Assembly (NCBI GenBank): GCA_025936115.1 | Contig: JAICTZ010000001.1 | Location: forward strand, 248,001 to 312,000 | Reading direction: 5' to 3' | Source: Polyangiaceae bacterium | GTDB taxonomy: Bacteria > Myxococcota_A > Polyangia > Polyangiales > Polyangiaceae | Length of the DNA stretch: 64,000 nt | Shown here: piece by piece, positions 34,361 to 42,982 of the stretch | Numbering within the stretch: the stretch's first letter is position 1 | Layout of the letters: each line of letters opens with the position of its first letter | The notes under the pieces: model-generated | Database searches by the model: none | The model's input: only the letters and a program-made list of their open reading frames with translations | Told to the model about the DNA's origin: nothing | Position numbers and translations under genes: made by a program

Positions 34361-35569
34361 CTAAATGCGCCGATTGCGACGACGGCCGAGAGTCAGCACG
34401 AGGCCGAGCAGAGCCAGCAGGCCGGGTGTCGCAGTGCTCGCCCCTCCCGCAGTGCGGCAAGTGCAACTCGGATCTCGACGCGAGCCGCTGCCGGTATCCT
34501 GATTGTCAGCGGCGGCGAAAGCACCCTGTCCGGCCGTCGGGCTGCTTCCGCCAACGCCGCCAGAGCCACCCAGGGCCGCACCGCCGTCAGCGACCGTCGA
34601 GCTACCGCCCACGCTCGACGAAGGGGCTCCACCCTCAGCAACCGTGTTCCCCTCGCCACCCTGCGCGGATGCTCCCGCGTCACCGCCTGATCCACTCACC
34701 GGTGCTGGCTCGACGAGAGGCTCATGTCCGCCGGCGTCGAGCGCCTGGCGGATCAATGATTCGAAAGCGGCGACCTGAGTGTAGGTGTTCCGAACGTCCG
34801 CTCCGACACAGGTTTGGGACAGGAGCAACGAGTAAACGCCGATTTGCGCGCCCGTCTCCTCCGAGAACAATGGGCCGCCGCTGTCGCCCTTGCAGGATCC
34901 CTCACCGGTCATGATGGTATGGGGAATGATGTCGGGATTTCCCGGCATCGAGGGGCTCAGATCCCCGACGTCGAGCACGGCGACGTCGTCGCGTTCCTGC
35001 CGACCCGGCGCAGCGGCCTCGAACACGGTGTTGCCGTACCCGACCACGCGCGTCAGCTCGCCTTTCTGCGTTGTGCGGCCGAACCTCAAGCTCACGAACG
35101 GCGCGCTCCCCACGTCGATGTCTTGATCGAGCACGACGACCGCCAAATCGTTCTTGCAGACCGTCGTCGCACCTGAACCAAAGATGGTTTTACCGTGAGC
35201 GACGAAATCAGCCACTACACCGACCCCCACTTTCAAACTGGACGGCTCGATGATGGGCCCGAACTGACCACTACCCGGGGTATCGGTCTTGAGACTTCCG
35301 TCAGGGTTGCACGTGAACCGCGCATTCGTATCGAATTGCGTGACGCAGTGCATCGCGGTCAAGACCACGTTCGGTGCGATCAGGGTGCCGCTGCAACCGT
35401 TGACCGGTCCCACGAGCGACACAACCGCATTGTCGGCGTCGGTCGAGAGGTTGCCCCGCACGATGCCGTCTTGTTCGATCTCGAGCGAGGGACCTGTCCC
35501 CGCGTTCGTACAAGCCGCAGAGCAGACCGCCAACCCTAGCGTGGCAAGCGCAAAACGTGTCCGGCTCAT
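34361..35569 (-). CDS. trypsin-like serine protease with MYXO-CTERM-like tail
   Basis: A 402-residue exported S1-family protease. Its ATG 35569 overlaps the stop of the upstream gene (ATGA). The catalytic triad is visible: His74 in LTAMHC, Asp140 in NDLAVVVLD and Ser229 in CKGDSGGP. The signal ends CSAAC, so it may be a lipoprotein as well. After the protease domain, a Gly/Ser linker of about 80 residues leads to CTCRT, a membrane-spanning stretch (GLLALLGLVLTLG) and RRRNRR. This Cys-helix-Arg tail resembles MYXO-CTERM, which is processed by a myxosortase in related bacteria. It should cleave proteins at the cell surface. Gene overlap with the binding-protein gene suggests joint production. 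Confidence 0.9.
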   Translation of the reverse strand: MSRTRFALATLGLAVCSAACTNAGTGPSLEIEQDGIVRGNLSTDADNAVVSLVGPVNGCSGTLIAPNVVLTAMHCVTQFDTNARFTCNPDGSLKTDTPGSGQFGPIIEPSSLKVGVGVVADFVAHGKTIFGSGATTVCKNDLAVVVLDQDIDVGSAPFVSLRFGRTTQKGELTRVVGYGNTVFEAAAPGRQERDDVAVLDVGDLSPSMPGNPDIIPHTIMTGEGSCKGDSGGPLFSEETGAQIGVYSLLLSQTCVGADVRNTYTQVAAFESLIRQALDAGGHEPLVEPAPVSGSGGDAGASAQGGEGNTVAEGGAPSSSVGGSSTVADGGAALGGSGGVGGSSPTAGQGAFAAADNQDTGSGSRRDPSCTCRTAGGASTATPGLLALLGLVLTLGRRRNRRI

Positions 35570-37545
35570 TGCGGTGGCGGCTGGTCGAAGCACGACGTGC
35601 CCGTGAGCATGGAGCTGTCGGAATCGTAGCGAAGCTGATCGGGCACATAGCCGCCGAAATTATTCAGGCACCAAACGCTGCCGGCGTCGTTACGCGCACC
35701 GAAGTCATCCCAATTGGGTGGTCCCATGGCACCCACCACCTTGATCTTCACGGTCGTGTCGGTCTTGAACTGATTGACGAACTGAACCATGGCATCATTC
35801 GGCCCCACGTCGACTTCTGTCGTACCCTTCGTGACGCGCAACATGGATTTCACCAGACCGCTGCCCGTGAGCGGCGTCCGCGACGCGGCCAACGCGTACA
35901 GCAGGTAATAGGTCGCGTCATAGAAGTTCTCGTAGCCGGGGAATTGTCCGCCGTACGCCGACTCGTACCGAAGCTGGTAGGCGTCGTAGACGGTCGTATC
36001 GACAGCGGCGGGCCAATTAATGCCTTGAATGCGCTGGTAGAGCGGGATCTGCGGCGGCTGGGCCACGAGCGACCGATCCGCCGCAATCAGCGTCGGCATC
36101 TGCGGATCGTTGTAGTCGAGCGCGCCCAGAATGTAGAAGGGCCGTTGGCGACCGGGATTTTTCGCGTCCCAACTGGCTTCTACACCGGGAATAATCCATT
36201 TGAGCATTTCGCTCACGGTATTGCCGATGACCAGATGCGGAGCGAAGTTTAGAATCGAGGTGATTGCGGTCGTTTGCTTATCGGCGCTGTCGAAGTACGA
36301 AGACTGCACATTGATCGGATCGTACAGACTATCAGGAGTGGCCGCGGCGTTGTCCGCCATAGACTTACCGTTGTACTGGAGGTGCGCTTCGAGGTAGGCG
36401 CTCGTGTCGGCGAGGAACGGTTCGTCAGTCGCTTTGACCATCGCGAGCTTCACGTCCTCGCTCGCGCCGAGCGAGCCCACGCTCTTCAGGTGATCGACCG
36501 TCATGTCGACCAACGGCTGGTACGAGACGGAGAGCGAGTTCGCGCCCGAGAGCATGTGCCAGACGAGGCCATCATCCGGCAGGTCGATGAGCATCTGACT
36601 CGAATAGAGCGGCATCATCATGAACACGTTGTTCGGCTGCGCCACCTGTTCGAAGATGTATTGCTGATCAGGTAGGAAGAGCGCGCTCACGACACCGGGT
36701 ACCTGGAGCTCTTCCATCAAGTGCCTGGCCGGCGGGAGTAACTGCGCCGACACGTTGAAGTAGTCCTCGCAAACGACCATCACGATCCCACGCCGCTGGC
36801 CGCTACCGGTAAAGATGCCACCCTGCCCCGTATGCTTCCAGAACTCGTCGACGGCAAGGTCGTAGTTACGCGTAACGACTTCCGGCAGCCCGTTGTTCAG
36901 CGGCGCAAAAGCGCCGAGAATGACCGCGTCCGTTGACCTGAGAGTGTTCCAAACGCCGTTGTCCGAGAGCGGGAGGATCACAGGGCATTCCTTGCTCTTG
37001 AGCTCGACGCATTGATTGTTGACGCAGGCGTACGGATCGGCGTCGTCCGTGTGGGTCAGGAAGCAGTCGGCGTGCGTGGTGCACGTGTCGCTCATGCCGG
37101 CGGCGCCCCCTTCCGGGCTCGTGCCACCGGTCGAGGTGGTGCCACCCCGCCCGCTGGTGCCGCCTTTGCCGCCCTTCGCGGCGGTGCCGCCCGTGCCGCC
37201 GCCGGTGCCGCCGCCGCCGACTGCGCTGGTGCCGCCCGTTTCAGGGCCCATGCCCGCGTCGCCGCCGGTCGCGAGCGTGCCGCCGGTGCCGCCGTCTGTG
37301 CCGCCCGTGCCGCCAGTCCCACCCTTGCCGCCAGTGCCGCCCGTGGTCATGACGGCGCTGCAGTTGTGACCTGCAAGGCAAACGCAGACGCCGCTGTTGC
37401 AACTCAGGTTGGGACCGAAGTGATCGCAGTCAGAGTTCGTGCCGCATTGATCAGGGCTCAGGTCGTAGACGAGCGAGCAGCCTGAACCGAGCACCAAAAT
37501 GAGAGGCAGCCATCCGAAGGCGCGAGAAGCCAAGTTTTTCCGCAT
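35566..37545 (-). CDS. lipoprotein with periplasmic binding-protein (type I) domain
   Basis: A 659-residue lipoprotein (LILVLGSGCSL). The mature N-terminus has an EGF-like pair of cysteine clusters (DQCGTNSDCDHFGPNLSCNSGVCVC) and then a Gly/Thr linker (repeats of GTGGTGG) from about 68 to 150, followed by another cysteine cluster. The C-terminal 460 residues look like a Peripla_BP_6 branched-chain amino acid receptor-type fold (DAVILGAFAPLNNG, VVCEDYFNVSAQLLPPARHLMEE, VVSALFLPDQQYIFEQV, VGNTVSEM-like segment, TTVYDAYQLRYESAYGG). No ABC permease genes are nearby, so it may be a sensor or scaffold rather than part of a transporter. Its stop overlaps the protease gene start. Confidence 0.85.
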   Translation of the reverse strand: MRKNLASRAFGWLPLILVLGSGCSLVYDLSPDQCGTNSDCDHFGPNLSCNSGVCVCLAGHNCSAVMTTGGTGGKGGTGGTGGTDGGTGGTLATGGDAGMGPETGGTSAVGGGGTGGGTGGTAAKGGKGGTSGRGGTTSTGGTSPEGGAAGMSDTCTTHADCFLTHTDDADPYACVNNQCVELKSKECPVILPLSDNGVWNTLRSTDAVILGAFAPLNNGLPEVVTRNYDLAVDEFWKHTGQGGIFTGSGQRRGIVMVVCEDYFNVSAQLLPPARHLMEELQVPGVVSALFLPDQQYIFEQVAQPNNVFMMMPLYSSQMLIDLPDDGLVWHMLSGANSLSVSYQPLVDMTVDHLKSVGSLGASEDVKLAMVKATDEPFLADTSAYLEAHLQYNGKSMADNAAATPDSLYDPINVQSSYFDSADKQTTAITSILNFAPHLVIGNTVSEMLKWIIPGVEASWDAKNPGRQRPFYILGALDYNDPQMPTLIAADRSLVAQPPQIPLYQRIQGINWPAAVDTTVYDAYQLRYESAYGGQFPGYENFYDATYYLLYALAASRTPLTGSGLVKSMLRVTKGTTEVDVGPNDAMVQFVNQFKTDTTVKIKVVGAMGPPNWDDFGARNDAGSVWCLNNFGGYVPDQLRYDSDSSMLTGTSCFDQPPPQ

Positions 37546-37873
37546 GAGCGACGACCAAGCCTAGCGCGGTCTCTCTGCCCACTCAACAAAGGTTCCCGCG
37601 CTCGCGCGTGCGCGAAAGGTGAGCACTCGCGCACCTCGGTCATGCGTTGGCAGCTTCCATAAGCGCTGCATGTCGCGACGAAACACGCGCAGGCCGATCA
37701 CGCGCAACTTGGAGCGAAACGTGACGCGTTTGAGTCGCAAGTCGAGGACGGCGACGCTTCAGTTTGCCGTGACCGTTCGTGACGGAACTCGTCGAGACGA
37801 TGGAGACGGTGTGGGTATGTCTGCGCGCATCTGCTCCATGAGCGTCCACAGCTCCCCACGCACGCGTCAAACG
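37546..37873. other. 328-base gap, no gene seen
   Basis: Short frames here have no ribosome site or protein-like composition. The stretch is GC-rich with scattered G/C clusters, and it separates the binding-protein gene start (37545) from the sigma gene end (37874). It probably holds the promoter for the binding-protein/protease operon. Confidence 0.4.
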
Positions 37874-39163
37874 CTAATTTTTAGCAGTTCCCTGCGTTGC
37901 GAGCGCCGTCGCGCGTTCGAGCAGTAGCTTCCGCTCGCGGGCGTTTTTCGTGAGTTTCGCGGCGCGTTCGAGCTCGGTGCGCGCTTCGCGGTAGCGGCCG
38001 AGTTTGGCGAGGAGGTCGCCGCGGACGGCGGGGAGCAGGTGATAGTGCGCGAGGGCGGGTTCGGCGCGCAGGGCGTCGACGAGGGGGAGCGCCGCGGCCG
38101 CACCTTCGGCGCGTGAGACGGCGACGGCGCGGTTCAGTTCGACGACGGGCGACGGCGCGACTTCGGCGAGGAGCGCGTAGAGAGCGGCAATGCGCGTCCA
38201 ATCGGTCGCTTCGGGCGTGAGCGCACGCGCGTGACACGCCGCGATCGCGGCTTGTAGCAGATACGGACCTGGCGCGCCACCGAGTGCAAAGGCGCGCTCG
38301 AGCGCCGCGAGTCCACCCTCGATGAGCACGCGGTCCCAGAGCGTGCGATCTTGATCGAACAGCAGGATCGGTTCGCCGTCGGGGCCGCTGCGGGCGCGCG
38401 CGCGGGACGCTTGGATTTCCATGAGTGCCACGAGCCCGAGCACTTCGGGTTCGTTTGACGCGAGCTCGGCCAGCGTGCGGCCGAGGCGCAACGCGTCCTC
38501 GCAGAGTGCCGGGCGCATCCAGTCGTCGCCGCTCGTCGCCGAGTAGCCTTCGTTGAAGATGAGATAGATGACCTCGAGCACCGAAGCGAGGCGGGACGCG
38601 AGCTCGGGACCGCGCGGTACTTCGAAGGGGACGCCCGCATCGGTCAGGGTGCGTTTGGCCCGCACGATGCGCTGCGCGATGGTGGGCTCGGAGACGAGGA
38701 AGGCGCGCGCGATTTCTTCCGTGGTGAGGCCGCCGAGGAGGCGCAACGTGAGCGCGACGCGCGCTTCGGTCGAGAGCACGGGGTGGCACGCCGTGAAGAC
38801 GAGTCGCAAGAGGTCGTCACCGATGTCGTCGTCCACGGCGGCCTCGATTTCAGCGACGCGCGCCTCGACGAGCTCGTCTTGTTCGCGGCCGAGGGCCTCG
38901 TGGTCGCGCTCGATGCGCTGTCGGCGACGCAGCCAGTCGATGGCGCGGCGTTTGGCCGTGGCCATGAGCCACGCGCCCGGGTTGTCGGGCGTGCCTTCCG
39001 CAGGCCAGTGTTCGAGCGCCGCGACGAGCGCGTCCTGCGCGAGCTCTTCGGCGCGCCCCACGTCCCGGAGCATGCGGGTGAGTCCGGCGATGAGCTTCGG
39101 GGTTTCGAGGCGGACGATGGTCTCGATGCTGCGCGTCGGGTCGACTGCCGTCACGGGCGTCAA
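37874..39163 (-). CDS. ECF42-type RNA polymerase sigma factor (DUF6596 family)
   Basis: A 429-residue protein. Residues 1-175 hold ECF regions 2 and 4 (RDVGRAEELAQDALVAALEHWPAEGTPDNPGAWLMATAKRRAIDWLRR; LTLRLLGGLTTEEIARAFLVSEPTIAQRIVRAKRTL). A helical C-terminal extension of about 250 residues follows (VLEVIYLIFNEGYSATSGDDWMRPALCEDALRLGRTLAEL; WDRVLIEGGLAALERAF; ATDWTRIAALYALLAEVAPSPVVELNRAVAVSRAEG). This SnoaL-free extension is typical of the ECF42 group. Such genes normally sit beside a small YCII/DGPF gene, which is absent here. The start is TTG 39163, or GTG 39154. Its regulator and targets are unknown. Confidence 0.9.
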   Translation of the reverse strand: MTPVTAVDPTRSIETIVRLETPKLIAGLTRMLRDVGRAEELAQDALVAALEHWPAEGTPDNPGAWLMATAKRRAIDWLRRRQRIERDHEALGREQDELVEARVAEIEAAVDDDIGDDLLRLVFTACHPVLSTEARVALTLRLLGGLTTEEIARAFLVSEPTIAQRIVRAKRTLTDAGVPFEVPRGPELASRLASVLEVIYLIFNEGYSATSGDDWMRPALCEDALRLGRTLAELASNEPEVLGLVALMEIQASRARARSGPDGEPILLFDQDRTLWDRVLIEGGLAALERAFALGGAPGPYLLQAAIAACHARALTPEATDWTRIAALYALLAEVAPSPVVELNRAVAVSRAEGAAAALPLVDALRAEPALAHYHLLPAVRGDLLAKLGRYREARTELERAAKLTKNARERKLLLERATALATQGTAKN

Positions 39164-39291
39164 TCAGTACGAGCTTTGGCTCGGGGTGCAACGCCATGGC
39201 GAAACCGGGGGGCTCGCCTGGACGACGAACGACGCGAGCCCGTCTCGACAGGCTCGACGCGAATTTCGACTCTGGGCCCGGCGGCCGGCGC

Positions 39292-40023
39292 TCAGTCGGT
39301 GACGAGCCCGATTTTCGCGTCGTAACGCAAATGGCCGTATTCGGGGTCGTCGAACTCGATGCTGTAGTCGTTCGGCGCCTTGATGAGGACGCTCGGTTGG
39401 CCACGCCAGAGTGGACGGGCGCCCTTTTGCTTGCCGAGCTTCACGCGCACGCCGTCGGCGCCTTCTTCGCTGAGCTCGACCGTGCCGACGGAGACTTCAC
39501 GCAACGCCGAGCCGTTGCGCTTGTAAATCACGAGCGAGACCGTCTTCGCCCAGTCCTTCTTGTCGTCCGGGCCGCGCTTGAAGCGGATCACGTCGCCTTG
39601 GAACGCGTCGCGCGCCTTTTCCTCGCAGGCGTGGATTCGCTCGGCGTCGGCTTCTTTCGCGCAGGCCGCTTGGGCGCGCGCCTTGGCATCGGAGTTCGCG
39701 TAGTCGATGAGGAACGCGGCGTCGCGCGCCGTCATGATGTCGATCGGCTTTTGCGAGCGCGACGGTCCCTCGTCGGAAGTAGGAGGCGACGGAGGCGCCG
39801 CACTACTAGCCGGCACGGCTTCGGAGCTCGAAGCTGATACTGGGGCCGCCACCGTCGCGCTCGGGCTCGGCGGCGGAGCGCTAGCGACGGCGGGCGCGCT
39901 CGCCGTGGAGAGCGACGGGCGGGGTGCCGGCGGTGGTCGCGTGCCGCACGCGGCGAGAACGCTCACGAGCGCGAGGCTCCGAAACGGGGCTGCAGGGGCA
40001 CGCCAGGGAATCGTCGGGAACAT
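39292..40023 (-). CDS. lipoprotein with Ala/Pro/Ser-rich linker
   Basis: A 243-residue protein with lipoprotein signal (SLALVSVLAACGT). Residues 30-95 are Pro/Ala/Ser-rich and low complexity. The folded domain at about 95-243 starts SQKPIDIMTARDAAFLIDYANSDAKARAQAACAKEADAERIHACEEKAR, and ends in WRGQPSVLIKAPNDYSIEFDDPEYGHLRYDAKIGLV. The second half looks like a beta-sandwich. I do not recognise the family. It is upstream of the sigma gene on the same strand but separated by 128 bases. The start has no strong ribosome site, and the gene may be a separate unit. Confidence 0.75.
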   Translation of the reverse strand: MFPTIPWRAPAAPFRSLALVSVLAACGTRPPPAPRPSLSTASAPAVASAPPPSPSATVAAPVSASSSEAVPASSAAPPSPPTSDEGPSRSQKPIDIMTARDAAFLIDYANSDAKARAQAACAKEADAERIHACEEKARDAFQGDVIRFKRGPDDKKDWAKTVSLVIYKRNGSALREVSVGTVELSEEGADGVRVKLGKQKGARPLWRGQPSVLIKAPNDYSIEFDDPEYGHLRYDAKIGLVTD

Positions 40024-40077
40024 GCGCCGCGAGCATACTCTATGCCGCTCACGCCGGGGCGCCGCCGCGAGAGCGCG

Positions 40078-40527
40078 TCAGAAGCGCAGTGACGCCGCGC
40101 GTGCACGCAGCGACCGCGGCGAAGCGTCACCAGCGCGCAGCATCGCGCCCGCTACTTCGCCGTACGCCGTGACCCACGCCGCGCGAACCTCGGGCGTGAA
40201 GTCGTCGCGGAGCACCTGCGCGAGCGTGAAGATGAGCGCATCCCCCATGGTCTCGAAGTGCGCGCGTTCTGCGCCGTAGCCTTCGTGATGTTCTGCGAGG
40301 CGCGCGAGATAACTCTCCGGATCGACGCCGATCCGGTAGTACTCGACGATCTGCGCGAGCGCGCTCATGAACTTTGCCTTTTGCGATTCGAGATCGTGCT
40401 TGAACAGGTGCCGAAGCGCGGGCGCCGTCGTGAAGAGCCGCGCGTAAAAGATGGTGGCAGCGTCGTCACGACGTGCAGCCACACGCGCAAAAGTCGCCGC
40501 CAAAAGCTCGATCGTCCTTGCGTCCAT
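40078..40527 (-). CDS. single-domain globin (Vitreoscilla-type)
   Basis: A 149-residue globin, started at ATG 40527. The globin pattern is clear: MDARTIELLAATFARVAARR, then FYARLFTTAPALRHLF with Tyr28 at B10 position, LAEHHEGYGAERAHFETMG with a proximal histidine near His80, and FTPEVRAAWVTAYGEVAGAML. This is the size and motif set of Vitreoscilla haemoglobin and the haem domain of flavohaemoglobins, without the reductase domains. It could bind oxygen or nitric oxide. A start at 40566 adds 13 residues without reason. Its neighbours, an SDR gene and a lipoprotein, give no clue. Confidence 0.9.
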   Translation of the reverse strand: MDARTIELLAATFARVAARRDDAATIFYARLFTTAPALRHLFKHDLESQKAKFMSALAQIVEYYRIGVDPESYLARLAEHHEGYGAERAHFETMGDALIFTLAQVLRDDFTPEVRAAWVTAYGEVAGAMLRAGDASPRSLRARAASLRF

Positions 40528-40645
40528 GCTGATGCTCGCGACCGACCCACGGCCGCACCGGCCCATACGGCACGCCCACCTACGACTTAATCAGTCGTCG
40601 CGGCGCGCCGGAGCGGGCCGCGAGAAAGCCAAGCATCCACGTGAC

Positions 40646-41392
40646 TTAGCGACCGCCGGCCACGTCGAGCACCGTGCCGGTACAAAAGCTTGCGTCCGCT
40701 GACGCGAGCCAGAGAATGGCCAGCGCGACTTCCCGCGCCGTGCCCGCGCGCCCGAGCGGCTGCGCGGGGGCGAGACGCTCGACGCGGCCCGGGTCGCCGC
40801 CACGGGCGTGAAATGCGGTGTCGATGATGCCGGGACGTACGGCGTTCACGCGGATCCCCTCGGCCGCCACTTCGCGCGCGAGGCCGAGGGTGAAGGTGTC
40901 GATCGCACCTTTTGACGCGGCGTAATCCACGTACTCACCGGGCGAACCGAGCCGCGCGGCTGCCGAGGAAACGTTCACGATGACGCCTCCGCCGCCGCCG
41001 CGTTGCGTGGACATGACGCGCACCGCTTCACGCGAGCAGAGCAGCGTGCCGGTGACGTTCGTCGCGAACACGCGTTCGATGCGTGCGGCGTCCATTTCGA
41101 CGAGCCGTGCTTGGCCGTGGGCGAGTCCAGCCGCGTTCACGAGCGCCGTCACGGGGCCGAGCTCGCGCCCGGTGGTTTCGAAGAGCGCGAGCACGTCGCG
41201 TTCGCGCCGCACGTCGGCTTGGAGCGCAATGGCCCGGGCGCCGCTCGCTTGCAAAGCGCCGACGAGCGACTCGGCGCGTTCGGCGCTATCGAAGTACGCC
41301 AAGGCGACGGCATAGCCGCGCTCCGCCGCAAGGCGCGCGGTTTCGGCACCGATACCGCCGCTGCCGCCCGTGACGATCATGACTTCCGACAT
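40646..41392 (-). CDS. SDR-family oxidoreductase
   Basis: A 248-residue short-chain dehydrogenase. It has the cofactor motif TGGSGGIG, the structural NAAG in LVNAAGLAH, the catalytic Ser in VIVNVSSAAARLG, and YAASK (Tyr-x3-Lys) in VDYAASKGAID. The end VALAILWLASADASFCTGTVLDVAGG is typical of 3-oxoacyl reductase-like enzymes. It uses NAD(P)H for a carbonyl/alcohol conversion in the cytoplasm. The substrate is unknown. The gene stands between the globin and the kinase-receiver gene on the same strand, with 118 and 86 bases to its neighbours, so it may be an independent unit. Confidence 0.92.
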   Translation of the reverse strand: MSEVMIVTGGSGGIGAETARLAAERGYAVALAYFDSAERAESLVGALQASGARAIALQADVRRERDVLALFETTGRELGPVTALVNAAGLAHGQARLVEMDAARIERVFATNVTGTLLCSREAVRVMSTQRGGGGGVIVNVSSAAARLGSPGEYVDYAASKGAIDTFTLGLAREVAAEGIRVNAVRPGIIDTAFHARGGDPGRVERLAPAQPLGRAGTAREVALAILWLASADASFCTGTVLDVAGGR

Positions 41393-41478
41393 GCGAACTG
41401 CAACGGCCGAGGCCGCTCTGTTGGCTTTCCGGAAGGACGGTCGCCCGCGCGGGCGCTTACTTCAAGCGAAACTTGCGC

Positions 41479-42795
41479 TCAACCGGCGAGCGCCGCTCGT
41501 TCGCGTACGGCGCGTCGAATCGTGTTCGCCAGATCGCCCACGTGCGCGGGTTTCACGATGAAGCGATCGGCGCCGAGCGCCGCGAGCTGTCGCCACTCTT
41601 CGGGACCGCCGCTCGCCGTGAGCAGGATGATGGGCACGGTTCGCGCGTCGGCACGCAAACGCAGGAGCTGCGTCAAGCTCGCGCCGTCAACCGTCGGCAT
41701 CTGCAGATCGGAGACGACTACGGCGGCCGGCTTGCGATCGAAAGCTGCGAGCGCCGCCGCCCCGTCGGGCACGCATTCGACTTCCGACCCGACGAATTCG
41801 TCCTCGAGCGCCTGCTGCAACACTTCACGCTGGTCGGGGTCGTCTTCGACCACGAGGATGCGCGACGGCTCGAACGCGCTCTGGTGCGCAGCCCAAAGCC
41901 CGCGCCGGAAATGTTCGACGCTCGGCGTCCGCTCTTCCGGCTTCTTGGCGAGCGCCTGCACGAGCACGTCGTCGAAAGCCGTGGCGAGCCCGCTCCGCAC
42001 GCTGGTGGGCCGCTGCACCGGCTCGACCAAGTGCCGCGCCGTGAGCGTGATGTCCTGCTTGGCCTCGAACGGCGCGCGCCCGACGATGAGCTCGTACGCG
42101 ACACAAGCGAGCGAGTAGAGATCGCTGAGCGGCGTCGCGTCACCTTCACCGCGCAAGATTTCGGGCGCCATGTAGCCCGGCGTGCCCACGACTTCACGCA
42201 GCGTGCGTTCGTGACGATACGACGCCGCCAAACCCAAATCACCGATGCGGAGCCGCCCGTCGTGATCGACCAACAGATTACCGGGCTTGATGTCGCGATG
42301 CACGGTGGACGCTTCGTGAATCGCCGAGAGGCCGAGACACGCTTGATCGACGAGCTTGAGCGCGCGCTCGAGCTCGAGCGGCGTCCGGTTTTCGTGCAGA
42401 AAGCGATCCAGGGATTTGCCCTGAACGAGCTCCATCGCGAAGTACGGCATCTCGCCGTGCTCGCCGAAGGCGTAGATGCCGACGACGTTCGGGTGGTTGA
42501 CGAGCGCCATCGCGCGGGCTTCGCGTTGAAACAGCGCGCGGAAGCCAGGGCCGTAAAGGTTCGGGCGGATCACTTTGAGCGCGACGCTGCGTCCGAGCCG
42601 CTCGTCGACCGCTCGCAACACGACGCCCATGGCGCCGCCGCCGAGGACCGCTTCGACACGATAACTGCCGCCGACGAGCTCACCGATCCCCGGCACGCAT
42701 TCGGTCGCCCAGTGCTCGGCGGTTCCGAGCTCGGCGGGTTCCGTCAATGGGACGAGAGAGACCTCGGTCAGTTCGCTCGAAGTTGAAAGGCTCAC
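41479..42795 (-). CDS. Ser/Thr protein kinase fused to a C-terminal receiver domain
   Basis: A 438-residue protein started at GTG 42795, where GGAGG lies about seven bases upstream; frames extending to 43119 cross the divergent promoter and are rejected. The kinase domain (about 40-300) has the P-loop VLGGGAMGVVL, Lys73 in VALKVIRP, HRDIKPGNLL, GDLGLA (Leu for the usual Phe of DFG), GTPGYMAPEIL and SDLYSLACVAYELI. The receiver domain (about 311-430) has VVEDDPDQ, the phospho-acceptor Asp in VVSDLQMPTVDG and Lys in FIVKPAHVGD. No membrane helix is present. This puts a receiver on a Hanks kinase, so a histidine kinase could tune Ser/Thr phosphorylation. It is divergent from a LuxR-type regulator at 42983. 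Confidence 0.92.
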   Translation of the reverse strand: MSLSTSSELTEVSLVPLTEPAELGTAEHWATECVPGIGELVGGSYRVEAVLGGGAMGVVLRAVDERLGRSVALKVIRPNLYGPGFRALFQREARAMALVNHPNVVGIYAFGEHGEMPYFAMELVQGKSLDRFLHENRTPLELERALKLVDQACLGLSAIHEASTVHRDIKPGNLLVDHDGRLRIGDLGLAASYRHERTLREVVGTPGYMAPEILRGEGDATPLSDLYSLACVAYELIVGRAPFEAKQDITLTARHLVEPVQRPTSVRSGLATAFDDVLVQALAKKPEERTPSVEHFRRGLWAAHQSAFEPSRILVVEDDPDQREVLQQALEDEFVGSEVECVPDGAAALAAFDRKPAAVVVSDLQMPTVDGASLTQLLRLRADARTVPIILLTASGGPEEWRQLAALGADRFIVKPAHVGDLANTIRRAVRERAALAG

Positions 42796-42982
42796 GATAG
42801 TCCTCCTTCCCCATGCATGAGTCGTGCGAGCTCTCGGCACGCGAGTTCCGCCCGAAAAGTCTCTACAGCCGTGAAATGGCGTGCTCTTCCGTCCCGGTGC
42901 GAGGCTTTTTGGCTCACTGGAGCGCCGCGCAGCCGAGTTTGACGGGCCTCCCCCTGCGTAGTTCGGGTACCATCCCCATGGC

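Noticed and set aside
37092..37330. Tandem GGT/GCC-rich DNA that looks like a repeat array
   Set aside because: It encodes the Gly/Thr linker of the binding-protein lipoprotein; there are no spacers and hence no CRISPR array.
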